In this document: in pieces, positions 33,740 to 42,908 of the stretch
How positions within the stretch are numbered: the stretch's first letter is position 1
Layout: each line of letters starts with the position of its first letter
Origin: JAFDYH01 sp049840875
GTDB lineage: Bacteria > Bacteroidota > Bacteroidia > Chitinophagales > Chitinophagaceae
Length of the DNA: 64,000 nt
Assembly: GCA_049840875.1 (NCBI GenBank)
Contig: JASGJE010000003.1
Coordinates: forward strand, 62,001-126,000
Direction: 5' to 3'
Program-made: the position numbers and the translations under genes
The notes under the pieces: generated by a model
Seen by the model: the letters and a program-made list of their open reading frames with translations, nothing else
Databases searched by the model: none
Told to the model about the DNA's origin: nothing

Positions 33740-36178
33740 TTATTCCGTTCTCAAACTCTTCATCGGGTTTGCAAGTGCTGCTTTAATAGATTGTGTACAG
33801 ATCGTTATTAATGCAATTAAAAGTGTAAGGCCGCCGGCAGCTAAAAACATCCACCATTCGGGGCTGATATGATAGGCAAAGTTTTGAAGCCAGCGATGTA
33901 ATATCAAATAAGCAACAGGCCATGCAACAAGGTTTGCGATCAGTATCCATAGAACAAATTGTCTCGAAATGGTAACAGTTACCTGGGCAACACCTGCGCC
34001 AAAAACTTTACGAATACCAATTTCTTTTTTGCGTTGTTCTGTAACGAACATGGCGAGACCAAGAAGGCCGAGACAGGCTACGACTACACCGAGGACTGAT
34101 AATGATGTGGAGAGTTCGCTCACTTTTTGTTCATTGCTGTATAAATTGGCAATCCTGTCATTGAGGAAACTGAAGTTGCATTTTTCAAACGACTGCATGC
34201 GGTTCCATGTGCCTTCAATATCATTTCGGGCATTTGCAACATCGGCTCCATTGTATTTAATGGTGATATAAGTAGATGCCTGCTTAATTGCGGAAAGGTG
34301 CAACACCAATGGCTTTACAAGTTGGTGCATCGATTCAAAGTTGAAGTCTTTTGTTACGCCAACAATCCGGTAAACTCTCTGTACAGAATCCCTGGAAAGC
34401 ATCGTAATGCGATGGCCAATGACAGAATTTACATTGGGCGCAAAGTCTCTTGCTGCCGTTTCATTGATCACCACGGCACTGCTATCTGTAGGCATCGAAA
34501 TATCAAAGAAACGGCCTTCTTTCATTTTGATACCAAAGGTTGGAGCGAAATATTCATCCACGTCGAGGAAAGCCGCATGCAACGGGTCAGTGTTTGTTTG
34601 GTTCTCGTATGTATAGACAGATTCAGGCACACCTTGCGAAAACATGACCGATGAGTTGGTAACAGAAACAACAGCCGGATTCTTAAGCAGCTCCTGCCTG
34701 AATACCTGCAGCTTGTTGCCAAGCGATGATCCGTTGATGATAGTGATCAGTTGCTGCGATTTAATGCCAAGGTCTTTTTTCTGCATGAAATTGAGCTGGC
34801 TTCTCACTGCTATCACTCCTATGATCAATGCGATGCTTATTGCAAACTGTCCTACTACCAATACACTTCGCAGCGAGGCTTTCTTTTTTTGATACTGCCC
34901 CTTTAATGTTTCTACGGGCTGAAAGGCAGAAAGAAAAATAGCCGGGTAGCTGCCTGCGAATAAACTCACAACAATAGTGAATGCTAACAGCAGCGGCAGC
35001 GTATAGACGTTGTCAAAAAAGTTAAGTTGCACTGCTTTGCCTGTGAGTTGATTAAACCAGGGCAATGCTATTTTTACAAGTATGACCGCAGCAACTACGG
35101 CCATGATTGTCGTTATTATGGCTTCTGTAAAATACTGCGTTATCAACTGCCATCTGCTCGAACCAAGTGTTTTACGAATGCCTGTTTCTTTTGCTCTTTT
35201 GTCGCTTTTTGCCGTTGCAATGTTCATGAAATTAAAGACAGCGATCAGCAATACAAATAAAGCAGTAGCAATAAAAATGCGCACGTACAAAATGTTGCCT
35301 AAGCTGGTATCACCCCATTCAGTATTAGGATCAATGCCATAACTCTCTTTAGAATACAGATGAATACTGGTAAGCGGCTGCAGTTTCATTTCAAAAGCAT
35401 TCTTGTTTTCTTTGCTGTAATGCACATTGAGCAGCTTTTCTATCTGCGGGCCTGCGCCCTTATCAACAATAGCTTTCAGCTTTTGCTCAACGGCCTTCGG
35501 ATCAGCGCCTTTTTTCAGCAGCATAAAATTGCAGTAATATAATGCAAGCCAGTTATCATCATTTTTTCCATGGAGTGTGCTCATCGACATATACATATCA
35601 GCATTGAAATGAGAATTTTCAGGAAAGTCCTTCATGATTGCCGATACGATAAATGATGCCGTATCATTTACCAGTATTTGTTTGCCGATCGGGTCTTCGT
35701 CGCCAAAATATCTCTTTGCGGTAGATTCGGTAATCACCAACTGGTATGGCATTGATAACGCCGTATTAGCATCACCTTTCAGCAATTGGTGATCGAATAC
35801 CTTAAAATAGTTGGAGTCTGCAGTATATATGCTGTGTTCACGGAAAAATTTTTCCTTATACCGCGTATTGTAGGATGCTTCATACCCTATAAATGTGTTG
35901 GCTTCTACCTCCGGAAATTGGGTTCTCAATACTTGTGCCGCAGGCGGGCTGCTTTTAGAACTGTTCGATGAGGTGCCGTTAAGATTAATGGATGTATATA
36001 TTCTGTAAATGCGGTTAGCGTTTGTATAGAAAGTGTCGTACCCAAACTCACTTTGTGCATACAGGTACAGTATGATAGCGCATGCAATTCCGATAGCAAG
36101 ACCCCCAACATTGATGGACGAAATCTTTGGGTTACGCACCAGGTTTCGCCATGCAACGATGAAATAGTTTTTAAACAT
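33740..36178 (-). CDS. ABC transporter permease, MacB/FtsX type
   Basis: 812 aa, one protein with two FtsX domains. The N-terminal NYFIVAWRNLVRNPKISSIN and VGGLAIGIACAIILYLYAQ (TM1) precede the MacB-type periplasmic core (to about 250), the first three-helix block at about 290-430 (FIATALFVLLIAVFNFMNIATAKS, LITQYFTEAIITTIMAVV), a second periplasmic region, and the final block at about 690-805 (LGVVVACLGLLGLAMFVTEQ, KEIGIRKVFGAG). Bacteroidota carry many of these, often without a linked ATPase, as here. Substrate unknown; possibly antimicrobial-peptide or lipid export. Confidence 0.9.
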   Translation of the reverse strand: MFKNYFIVAWRNLVRNPKISSINVGGLAIGIACAIILYLYAQSEFGYDTFYTNANRIYRIYTSINLNGTSSNSSKSSPPAAQVLRTQFPEVEANTFIGYEASYNTRYKEKFFREHSIYTADSNYFKVFDHQLLKGDANTALSMPYQLVITESTAKRYFGDEDPIGKQILVNDTASFIVSAIMKDFPENSHFNADMYMSMSTLHGKNDDNWLALYYCNFMLLKKGADPKAVEQKLKAIVDKGAGPQIEKLLNVHYSKENKNAFEMKLQPLTSIHLYSKESYGIDPNTEWGDTSLGNILYVRIFIATALFVLLIAVFNFMNIATAKSDKRAKETGIRKTLGSSRWQLITQYFTEAIITTIMAVVAAVILVKIALPWFNQLTGKAVQLNFFDNVYTLPLLLAFTIVVSLFAGSYPAIFLSAFQPVETLKGQYQKKKASLRSVLVVGQFAISIALIIGVIAVRSQLNFMQKKDLGIKSQQLITIINGSSLGNKLQVFRQELLKNPAVVSVTNSSVMFSQGVPESVYTYENQTNTDPLHAAFLDVDEYFAPTFGIKMKEGRFFDISMPTDSSAVVINETAARDFAPNVNSVIGHRITMLSRDSVQRVYRIVGVTKDFNFESMHQLVKPLVLHLSAIKQASTYITIKYNGADVANARNDIEGTWNRMQSFEKCNFSFLNDRIANLYSNEQKVSELSTSLSVLGVVVACLGLLGLAMFVTEQRKKEIGIRKVFGAGVAQVTVTISRQFVLWILIANLVAWPVAYLILHRWLQNFAYHISPEWWMFLAAGGLTLLIALITICTQSIKAALANPMKSLRTE

Positions 36179-36369
36179 GTGTGGGATGTTTGTTTAATCA
36201 ATTGCTAATCCAATGCCGATTATTTTTCCTTTTGATAACCAATCGGATAAATGCTCTGTGATCAGTCCGTTTGTGCGTTTTCGGTACAAACGTGTTCGCT
36301 TTTATTACAAGGAGTTTGTTGTTGTTAATGGGTGGGTGAATGTATTACAGGAGTAGTGCGTTTGGGCAT

Positions 36370-36786
36370 TCATTGCAGGCTCTCCGCATTTTTTGTAAAT
36401 AAAAGACGATCAGTTGAATCAGTTGTTAGCCTGATCTGCCCAAGTTTTTTTAAACAAGCGGAATCAATCGCGGTAAGTGCCAGGTGATGTTTAATCGCAG
36501 GTGATTTATAAACAGTCAACTCAACAACCACGCAATTACTGCTGTCTCCTGCCATTTCTGCGAGGGATCCTAACACGCCAGGTGTAGAATTGGAAATAGC
36601 AATATCTGCGGTTTCCCAAATCGTATCATTATTATGTTCACGGTAATCTTTTTCGAGTGAATCACATTGACTCACGATTTCCGTTTCGTGTTGCAATATC
36701 CAATCCCTTACCGGTTCGGTAATTGTTTTTTTCTTCTCCGAACAACCAAGAAACAACATGCATAGTATTGCAATGTATTTATTCAT
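36370..36786 (-). CDS. Hypothetical lipoprotein
   Basis: 138 aa from the ATG at 36786, chosen because it starts the signal peptide MNKYIAILCMLFLGC directly (lipobox LFLGC); the longer frame begins in an AT-rich region 69 bases upstream. The mature part is acidic with a predicted helix (EPVRDWILQHETEIVSQCDS). No family recognised. Behind the PPIase-like gene on the same strand. Confidence 0.5.
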   Translation of the reverse strand: MNKYIAILCMLFLGCSEKKKTITEPVRDWILQHETEIVSQCDSLEKDYREHNNDTIWETADIAISNSTPGVLGSLAEMAGDSSNCVVVELTVYKSPAIKHHLALTAIDSACLKKLGQIRLTTDSTDRLLFTKNAESLQ

Positions 36787-36851
36787 ACTAAACAAGTTAA
36801 CGTAAATAATGTTAAGTACGGCAGGTATATAAATAGCTACGATCGTATTTA

Positions 36852-37463
36852 TCAATCTCGCGCAGGTATAGTTCTTAGTATTGTTAGCTTTTTGATATAT
36901 GTGTCATCGAAAGTTTTAAGAACGACATGATACCAATGCTGGCTCGGTGTGTCTACGGTGAATATATCACCCTTTTTGTGTTGTCGAACCGCCGTTTCAA
37001 ATTCATTTACCATCATATTCTCAGTAAACCAGCGTGTATCTCCAGTGATATTTCCGTCCATGTTGTATGTCTGTACAAGTTCAATAAAACTTGTTCCGTT
37101 CTTATATTTCGAAACAATTTCGTTTCGCAAACTATCAATTTGAGCTTTAGTTAATTGTTCTCCATTTAAGTAAATGTAACTTACCCGAAAAGACAAAGTC
37201 GAGTCCACTTGCAGGATTTTGAAATTATTGTTGTCAATCTTGAATGTAAAACCATTACTTTTTCGATATAACGGAAGCGTTATTTCAGAGGTGTCAATAC
37301 TTGATTGTATAATAAAAATCTTTGCATTTGCTTTTGGGTTTTTGTCAATAAATTCCTCTGCCTGCGAAATGGACATAATTTTTGATAAACTGCTATTTGA
37401 AGTCTGTCCAAATGAGCTGTGGCAAATAAGAGATAAGGCGATTATAATTGTTTGTCTTGTCAT
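36852..37463 (-). CDS. Exported PpiC-type (parvulin-like) peptidylprolyl isomerase
   Basis: 203 aa with signal peptide ending SLICHSSFGQ. Residues 90-185 match the parvulin order: FRVSYIYLNGEQLTKAQIDSL, then IVSKYKNGTSFIELVQTYN, then NITGDTRWFTENMMVNEFETAV, then HKKGDIFTVDTPSQHWYHVVL. The GG pair of the parvulin loop is replaced by GDTRW and the final histidine is retained, so catalysis may be weaker than in SurA or PrsA. Probably a periplasmic folding factor or a partner for surface proteins. Confidence 0.65.
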   Translation of the reverse strand: MTRQTIIIALSLICHSSFGQTSNSSLSKIMSISQAEEFIDKNPKANAKIFIIQSSIDTSEITLPLYRKSNGFTFKIDNNNFKILQVDSTLSFRVSYIYLNGEQLTKAQIDSLRNEIVSKYKNGTSFIELVQTYNMDGNITGDTRWFTENMMVNEFETAVRQHKKGDIFTVDTPSQHWYHVVLKTFDDTYIKKLTILRTIPARD

Positions 37464-37500
37464 TTGCTGTTTAATAGTGAAAGTTGTTTGTTGGGTGTAA

Positions 37501-38319
37501 CTATGATAATTTATTCTTTATCTTCAAAGGATAATCTCGTGTGCCCAAATCAGTAAAAACTCTTAACAATATTTCGAATTCTTTGTCGTCTATTTCGTCA
37601 TTTTGTTCAAAAGTGAGTTTAGAGGAAGTATATGCCCCAGGAAATAATAAGTCAAAAAAGGGAAGCATATGCAAGTATTTTTTATCTGGTAGTCTTGTCG
37701 TAACTACTCCTTTAGAACGAACTCTTGAAAGGTCTGCTGAAATTATGCCAATTTGAAATTCGCCTGGTTGAAATGTAGATGAAGAATTGTTATGAATTGT
37801 AAATGGAAAATTTGGAACATGATCTCTTCTAAATTCATGTACTACTTCTTCTGCAGAAAGATTTTTATCGTCAACATATATTTCAATATCGGTTTTAAAA
37901 GATTTGTCTGTCAAACCGACATTGTCTTTAAACCATGATAGTCTTCTTGTTAGTTCTTCTCTTATTAAAGATATTTTTCCATCATAAACTATATGAGGGA
38001 AATGTTTTAAATCAAAAGGTATGTCTTCGGATTTTTGAGTTAATAATATCGTAGGTTTATTTAGGGCATGTGCATATCCAACCTCATAAAATACATTTGG
38101 ATTACGTCCGGTCATATCTGCGATAATAACATCTGCCTTTGCAATTTGGTTGTATATTCTTTCTAATATTGATTCGTGAAAAATTTGCTCATCAACTCTT
38201 TCACAATAAGTGCCGGCATCTTTACAACTTTCTTTAATGCCATATTGATATATGTCATTAAAATCGTTTGTGAACGGCATTAGAACAAAACAAAAAAATT
38301 TGGGTGATGTACTTTCCAT
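37501..38319 (-). CDS. Nucleoside 2-deoxyribosyltransferase-like (TIR-like) two-domain protein
   Basis: 272 aa from the ATG at 38319; an upstream frame adds 57 residues with no similarity to the domain. Residues 8-115 have the NDT/PF05014 order: FFCFVLMPFTNDFNDIYQYG, RVDEQIFHESILERIYNQIA, DVIIADMTGRNPNVFYEVGY (Asp68, Glu79). These folds bind nucleotides and resemble TIR NADases; the same motif set is frequent in proteins associated with defence or with nucleotide signalling. The C-terminal 130 residues (FPFTIHNNSSSTFQPGEFQIGI) are beta-rich and unrecognised, probably a sensor or binding module. Confidence 0.6.
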   Translation of the reverse strand: MESTSPKFFCFVLMPFTNDFNDIYQYGIKESCKDAGTYCERVDEQIFHESILERIYNQIAKADVIIADMTGRNPNVFYEVGYAHALNKPTILLTQKSEDIPFDLKHFPHIVYDGKISLIREELTRRLSWFKDNVGLTDKSFKTDIEIYVDDKNLSAEEVVHEFRRDHVPNFPFTIHNNSSSTFQPGEFQIGIISADLSRVRSKGVVTTRLPDKKYLHMLPFFDLLFPGAYTSSKLTFEQNDEIDDKEFEILLRVFTDLGTRDYPLKIKNKLS

Positions 38320-38549
38320 ATTGGTTGCGTCATTAATAATTTCGTCTACTGTCGTTAAAGTATTGGCAATGTGGCGGTATTCTATATTTCGTCTGCCGGA
38401 GCCACTGCTGATTGAAAAACTGAAATTGAAGGTAGGAACTAAAGCCGAACATTGAACGTCAAGCCCGAACCCCTGCTGATGCTTGCACATGGCGATGTTA
38501 CTTTGTCCAGCCCTGCTTTTTGCAAATACTTTTGTTGTGTGCTGTTTTG

Positions 38550-39593
38550 TTACTCGTCAAATGGTTTGGGCATATCTTCATACGGATACTCATAGCCATA
38601 ATCTTCTTCCCATTCTTTCTTTACAATGTCGCCATAAATTACTTGACGAACTTCGTAGTCTTTGGTGTCCATTGTCCCAACAAAAATTCTTTGATGTTCA
38701 GGAACTGATTCATAAGCTTCTTTAAGTTCTTGTTTTCTTTTTTTAGTTGGCTGCTTTTTATATTCTTCAAAAATTCTTGAACATTTTGCAATGCTATTTT
38801 CTCTGCCATTTAACTCATTGAATTTGTCTGCAAACTCGTTCAGCTTAAATTTGATTTCAACACCACTGCCTGATTTAACTTTAAAAGCTCCTAAGCCTAA
38901 AATTGTAACTGTCTCGCCAATTTTTAAATCTGTAGTTATTTGTCCATTGCTTGTTAGTTCGTTTAACTGCTCAAACTTGAAAATTTTTTTTGCAGGAACA
39001 TTTGTAATTTCTATGTGTCCACTTTTGTATATTGACAATTCTGCCAAATACGTTTTGCCATCATCATTTCTAAAGAAAATATGAAACTTCTCTCCGTTGA
39101 TTTTTCTTGGTAAGAATGAATTTGGGTCGTCATAATAATATGGCTTAGAGTCGGGCATAAAATGTTTTGCAACATTTGTTTTGCCAACTATTTTTGAATT
39201 ATTGCCATTGTAATTATGAAGATTTTCAAGAGTTGGGTTTAAACGTTTTAGCAACGAATGAACATAGTCATAAAGTGTTTCTTTGGTGTGCTGCCATTCT
39301 CCTTGCTCAATATACCAATGTCCTAAATTGAAAATTGAGATTGCTTCTCCGTCTGGAATTGATGTAACTACCCAACCTTTGTTTAATTTGTCCTTAAACA
39401 TTGCTAAGTCAACCATTTCCCAACAAGAAATAAGTCCGTCACTATACACTTGCAAGTCGGTAAAGTGATATTGCATATTGTGTATGATACTTGGAATACA
39501 AAAACCTTCAAGTATTTCTGTTCTTGTGATAGTTGTCAAGTCCGCTGGTTCCGTCGTCTTGGTAGATTTGAATATTTTGTCAAACAGTTTCAT
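38550..39593 (-). CDS. Hypothetical protein, 347 aa
   Basis: Not recognised. The protein is cytosolic (no signal or membrane segment). The N-terminal half (about 25-200) has WEMVDLAMFKDKLNKGWVVT, LGHWYIEQGEWQH and FHIFFRNDDGKTYLAELSIYKS; the C-terminal half is charged and helical with LKEAYESVPEHQRIFVGTMD and an acidic end (YGYEYPYEDMPKPFDE). AT-rich relative to neighbours. The gene lies in the accessory cluster with the NDT-like gene, separated by about 230 bases. Confidence 0.5.
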   Translation of the reverse strand: MKLFDKIFKSTKTTEPADLTTITRTEILEGFCIPSIIHNMQYHFTDLQVYSDGLISCWEMVDLAMFKDKLNKGWVVTSIPDGEAISIFNLGHWYIEQGEWQHTKETLYDYVHSLLKRLNPTLENLHNYNGNNSKIVGKTNVAKHFMPDSKPYYYDDPNSFLPRKINGEKFHIFFRNDDGKTYLAELSIYKSGHIEITNVPAKKIFKFEQLNELTSNGQITTDLKIGETVTILGLGAFKVKSGSGVEIKFKLNEFADKFNELNGRENSIAKCSRIFEEYKKQPTKKRKQELKEAYESVPEHQRIFVGTMDTKDYEVRQVIYGDIVKKEWEEDYGYEYPYEDMPKPFDE

Positions 39594-39922
39594 TAATTGT
39601 AGGGTGTATCTCTAAAAGATCATACAACGCATAAATATACGAAGCCTTTCTTCCTATTCGACTTTCGCTTTTGTAAATAATACACTAATATTCATTCGCA
39701 AAAAAATTGATTTGCACTTAAAAACTTTCGCAAATGAAAGCTATAAACTTTATTCTACAATGTCTTTTCAAACGTTGTACTTCTCATCAAAATACTAAAA
39801 TGAAGTTCCATCTGAATAATTCCGAAATCATAAATTTTAATTACTATCCTTGTACCTTCTGATTTTTGCAATATTGCAGAAACAGAATTGTCGAAGTAAT
39901 TCCATCGGAAGCGAGGTAGGAA
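39594..39922. other. Gene-free AT-rich gap
   Basis: 329 bases without a convincing gene or promoter. A perfect 12-bp palindrome TGCAATATTGCA sits at 39867-39878. No tRNA or repeat partner was seen. Confidence 0.5.
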
Positions 39923-41365
39923 TTATTTTATCCTGAACACATCTTTCAACGCTTTCTTTGCAGCATTAAAGCCACACATGCCATGCACGCCACCGCCGGG
40001 TGGAGTAGAGGAGGAGCAGATATAGATTCCTTTTGCGGAAGTTCTGAAAGGTGAAAGTGTAAGAGCGGGTCTTGTGAATAGTTGTTTTATATCCATGCTG
40101 CCGCCACCGATATCGCCGCCGATATAATTATTGTTATAGTTTTCAAGTGCAATAGCATTCGTGGTATGTCTACCGATGATGAGATCCCTGAAGCCGGGTG
40201 CGAACCGCTCTACTTGTTTTTCTATTGCGTCCGTCATGTCTTTATCCGAACCATTGGGCACATGACAATAGCCCCATGCTGTCTGTTTGCCTGCAGGCGC
40301 TCTTTTATTATCAAATAAACTTTGCTGTGCGAATAATACAAATGGTTTTTCCGGGTGAATATCCCGGTGTACCATCTCTTCGGCTGCTGCTATTTCCGCA
40401 TAGGTATTACCGATATGAACGGTGCCGGCCTTCCTGCTGTCAGAGTTGGTAAAAGGAACTGGTTCGCTCAGCGCCCAGTCAATTTTGAATACACCTGCGC
40501 CATACCGGAACCGTTCGAGTTGTTTTTTATAGTTCGACGAAAATGTGTGGCCTGCAATCGTTAATAATTGATTTGGTGTTACATCAAACAATACAGCATG
40601 TGCGGACGGTAGTTGCTGCATCGATGTTACCGGTGTGTTGAATTCTATTTTTCCGCCGAGTGAAGTAAAGTAATTGGTGAGCGCATTGGCCAGTTGTTGT
40701 GAACCGCCACGGATCATTGGCCATCCTTTGCGGTGACCCATCGTCAACAGCACCATGGCGATGGCTGAAGTGGCAGCCTTATGGAAAGGCAACATCGAGT
40801 GGGCACTCATTCCTGCCCAGAAGCCTTTTGCTTTTTGTGTGCTGAACCGTTTTGTAAAACTGTCTGCTGATTTCAACGCATTCATGCCAAACTCTGCCAT
40901 TGCCAACGGATGTGAAGGAAACCTGAGTGGGCTTAAAACATTTGTGTTAATAAGCGGCCATAGTTCAGTCAACGATGTAAACACCGATTTGTAAAATGTT
41001 CCGTCTTCATCCAATGTTTGTGCCGTTTCATCGATGGAATGATGCAGTACTGCCGCTGTGCCATCATCAAAGGGATGCGCTGCAGCGAGTGTGGGTTGAA
41101 TATATTCAACACCATGCTCTTTGAGGGGCAGTTGATTGAAGAAAGGAGATTCGATTGCCAAAGGATGAATGGCCGAACATACATCATGTGTAAAACCCGG
41201 CAATGTTAGTTCATCGCTGCGCAAACCACCGCCCGTTGTGCCCTTTGCTTCCAGTATGAGAACCGACAGCCCTTTTTGCTGCAGCGTAATAGCCGCCGCC
41301 AAACCGTTCGGGCCTGAACCGACAATTACAGCATCGTAATCTTTTTTGGACAATCTTTTTCTCAT
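39923..41365 (-). CDS. FAD-dependent desaturase/oxidoreductase (CrtI/PYROXD2-like), second copy
   Basis: 480 aa from the ATG at 41365; the frame starts at 41386 too, overlapping the next gene by 17 bases. FAD motif DAVIVGSGPNGLAAAITLQQKGL then ILEAKGTTGGGLRSDEL, and the C-terminal signature GIYICSSSTPPGGGVHGMCG, typical of the phytoene-desaturase-like family. A middle region (FHKAATSAIAMVLLTMGH) lacks membrane spans. It follows the membrane protein gene in the same operon. It differs clearly from the enzyme at 27391. Confidence 0.85.
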   Translation of the reverse strand: MRKRLSKKDYDAVIVGSGPNGLAAAITLQQKGLSVLILEAKGTTGGGLRSDELTLPGFTHDVCSAIHPLAIESPFFNQLPLKEHGVEYIQPTLAAAHPFDDGTAAVLHHSIDETAQTLDEDGTFYKSVFTSLTELWPLINTNVLSPLRFPSHPLAMAEFGMNALKSADSFTKRFSTQKAKGFWAGMSAHSMLPFHKAATSAIAMVLLTMGHRKGWPMIRGGSQQLANALTNYFTSLGGKIEFNTPVTSMQQLPSAHAVLFDVTPNQLLTIAGHTFSSNYKKQLERFRYGAGVFKIDWALSEPVPFTNSDSRKAGTVHIGNTYAEIAAAEEMVHRDIHPEKPFVLFAQQSLFDNKRAPAGKQTAWGYCHVPNGSDKDMTDAIEKQVERFAPGFRDLIIGRHTTNAIALENYNNNYIGGDIGGGSMDIKQLFTRPALTLSPFRTSAKGIYICSSSTPPGGGVHGMCGFNAAKKALKDVFRIK

Positions 41366-41369
41366 TGCT

Positions 41370-42680
41370 TTATCGGTTCGCTTCACTCAGCCAGTGAAAT
41401 TGTTTTTCTGCCAGTTGAAAATGACGGTTTGTTCTCTTTAGTTCAACAAATAATGAATCATTATGTTGACGGCCGCGAAGCCAGACTGTATTACTATCCG
41501 GCAACTCAAACCGGAACGAGGCTATCAGCAAACTGTCACCCTGGAATTTTTTGAATGACAGGTTCTGACCAGCGCTATCGAATTCGTAAAAGAAGTAAGC
41601 CCGTTTGTATCGCTGACGGTAAGCTGTATCCGCAGTTTTTATACTGCCTTGTTTTGATTGATCAAAGATCACATCCTGCCAGCGAAGGCTGTCTGTATAG
41701 TTTGATTGTACCGTGTCGTTGTTCAGCACAAATTTATTGACGGCATATACACCTTGCTGAATAGGTTGTTTCACAGCAACCGTGTGTAATTGTTTATAGT
41801 ATGCTTTCATATTGTAAAACTGCAGGCCGACAGTCAGTATAATAAATAACAGCTTCAGCGCAATCCTGCTGATCCGCATCCATTTTTTGCGGAGCGGGAA
41901 ATTATACAACGCAGATGGCTGTGCCTGTTTATTGGAAACAAAGAAAGCTAGTAAACGGCTGCTCTCATTGGCAACGAGATACAGACTGAGGATAACGATT
42001 TGAGTACTGTATATTTTTACGGGAATATCATAGCTGAGGTTTAACAGCATCACATTCGTAAATACGGCTACAGCCATCAAAGCGCCTGCGGTTGCAGTTC
42101 GCCGGTAGAGTAGCAATAACCCTACAATTGTTTCCATTATACCACTGAATACCTGGTACGGTGCAGAATACCCGATAAACATCCAGGATAACCGCATTGG
42201 CAGAAAGTCACCCAGCGGAGTGGCCAACTGGCTGAGATTGGGAAAATACATTTGCAATGCAAATAGTTTCAGTATGCCATAGCTGAATGAAACCATTGCC
42301 ACATAGTAACGGGTAAAAAGGCAAAGCCAGTAATTCAGTTGAGTGTAGTTCGGCCGCTTTCTATCCAGTATTGACCATATAACACAACCAATCAGCGCAA
42401 GCGTGAGCAGCATCCATGTTTGTGCCCATGCCCATGATGTATCACCACTGCCATTTGGCTGCACGAGTACATCCCGTACATGAAACAGTCTTTTGTTGCT
42501 GAGTTCTACAACCCAGTTCATCAAGCGGTAATAAAATTCAGTCACATAACCTACGCCGGGGATTGCATCGAGCCATGTCCACGGGGCGATTACAAACGCG
42601 AAATAAATAAAGAGGAAACGAAAGATCAGTTTCCGCCACAGTGGCCATCGCAGATCGACCGTTGGTGCAGTAGTATCCAT
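41370..42680 (-). CDS. Polytopic membrane protein (DoxX/HTTM-like), operon partner of the FAD oxidoreductase
   Basis: 436 aa, six to eight membrane spans in the first 310 residues: FLFIYFAFVIAPWTWLDAI, WMLLTLALIGCVIWSIL, YYVAMVSFSYGILKLFAL, GALMAVAVFTNVMLLNLSY, STQIVILSLYLVA, LKLLFIILTVGLQFY. A 120-residue soluble C-terminus follows, with KRAYFFYEFDSAGQNLSFKKF and SFRFELPDSNTVWLRGRQ. The pattern recalls DoxX-type quinol-oxidase accessory proteins, but assignment is weak. It directly precedes the FAD gene, so the two may act together. Confidence 0.55.
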   Translation of the reverse strand: MDTTAPTVDLRWPLWRKLIFRFLFIYFAFVIAPWTWLDAIPGVGYVTEFYYRLMNWVVELSNKRLFHVRDVLVQPNGSGDTSWAWAQTWMLLTLALIGCVIWSILDRKRPNYTQLNYWLCLFTRYYVAMVSFSYGILKLFALQMYFPNLSQLATPLGDFLPMRLSWMFIGYSAPYQVFSGIMETIVGLLLLYRRTATAGALMAVAVFTNVMLLNLSYDIPVKIYSTQIVILSLYLVANESSRLLAFFVSNKQAQPSALYNFPLRKKWMRISRIALKLLFIILTVGLQFYNMKAYYKQLHTVAVKQPIQQGVYAVNKFVLNNDTVQSNYTDSLRWQDVIFDQSKQGSIKTADTAYRQRYKRAYFFYEFDSAGQNLSFKKFQGDSLLIASFRFELPDSNTVWLRGRQHNDSLFVELKRTNRHFQLAEKQFHWLSEANR

Positions 42681-42835
42681 CGCAGTTGGTTTCAGCCTTA
42701 AAGATAGGAGAAAGAAGACTGTAGAAAGAAGATTGGAGACGGAAGTCGGAAGTCCGCTATTCTTTTATGCGGATTTTCTTTTTCGCTTTTCTTTCCATTC
42801 ATCAAACGGTTAATTTCCCGAACGAGTGCTTGCAG

Positions 42836-42895
42836 ACCTCACGGGTTTTCTGAAACCAGAGCGATAAAGTATGAACTTTCAGAAACCTGCGAGGT
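42836..42895. repeat. Degenerate self-complementary repeat (ACCTC..GTTTTCTGAAA)
   Basis: ACCTCACGGGTTTTCTGAAA (42836-42855) and, inverted, ACCTCGCAGGTTTCTGAAA (42877-42895 in reverse complement), nearly identical, forming a long imperfect hairpin. Just 14 bases from the SGNH hydrolase 3' end. Similar elements are frequent in Bacteroidota intergenic regions. Confidence 0.6.
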
Positions 42896-42908
42896 TTTAG
42901 GAAGAATT

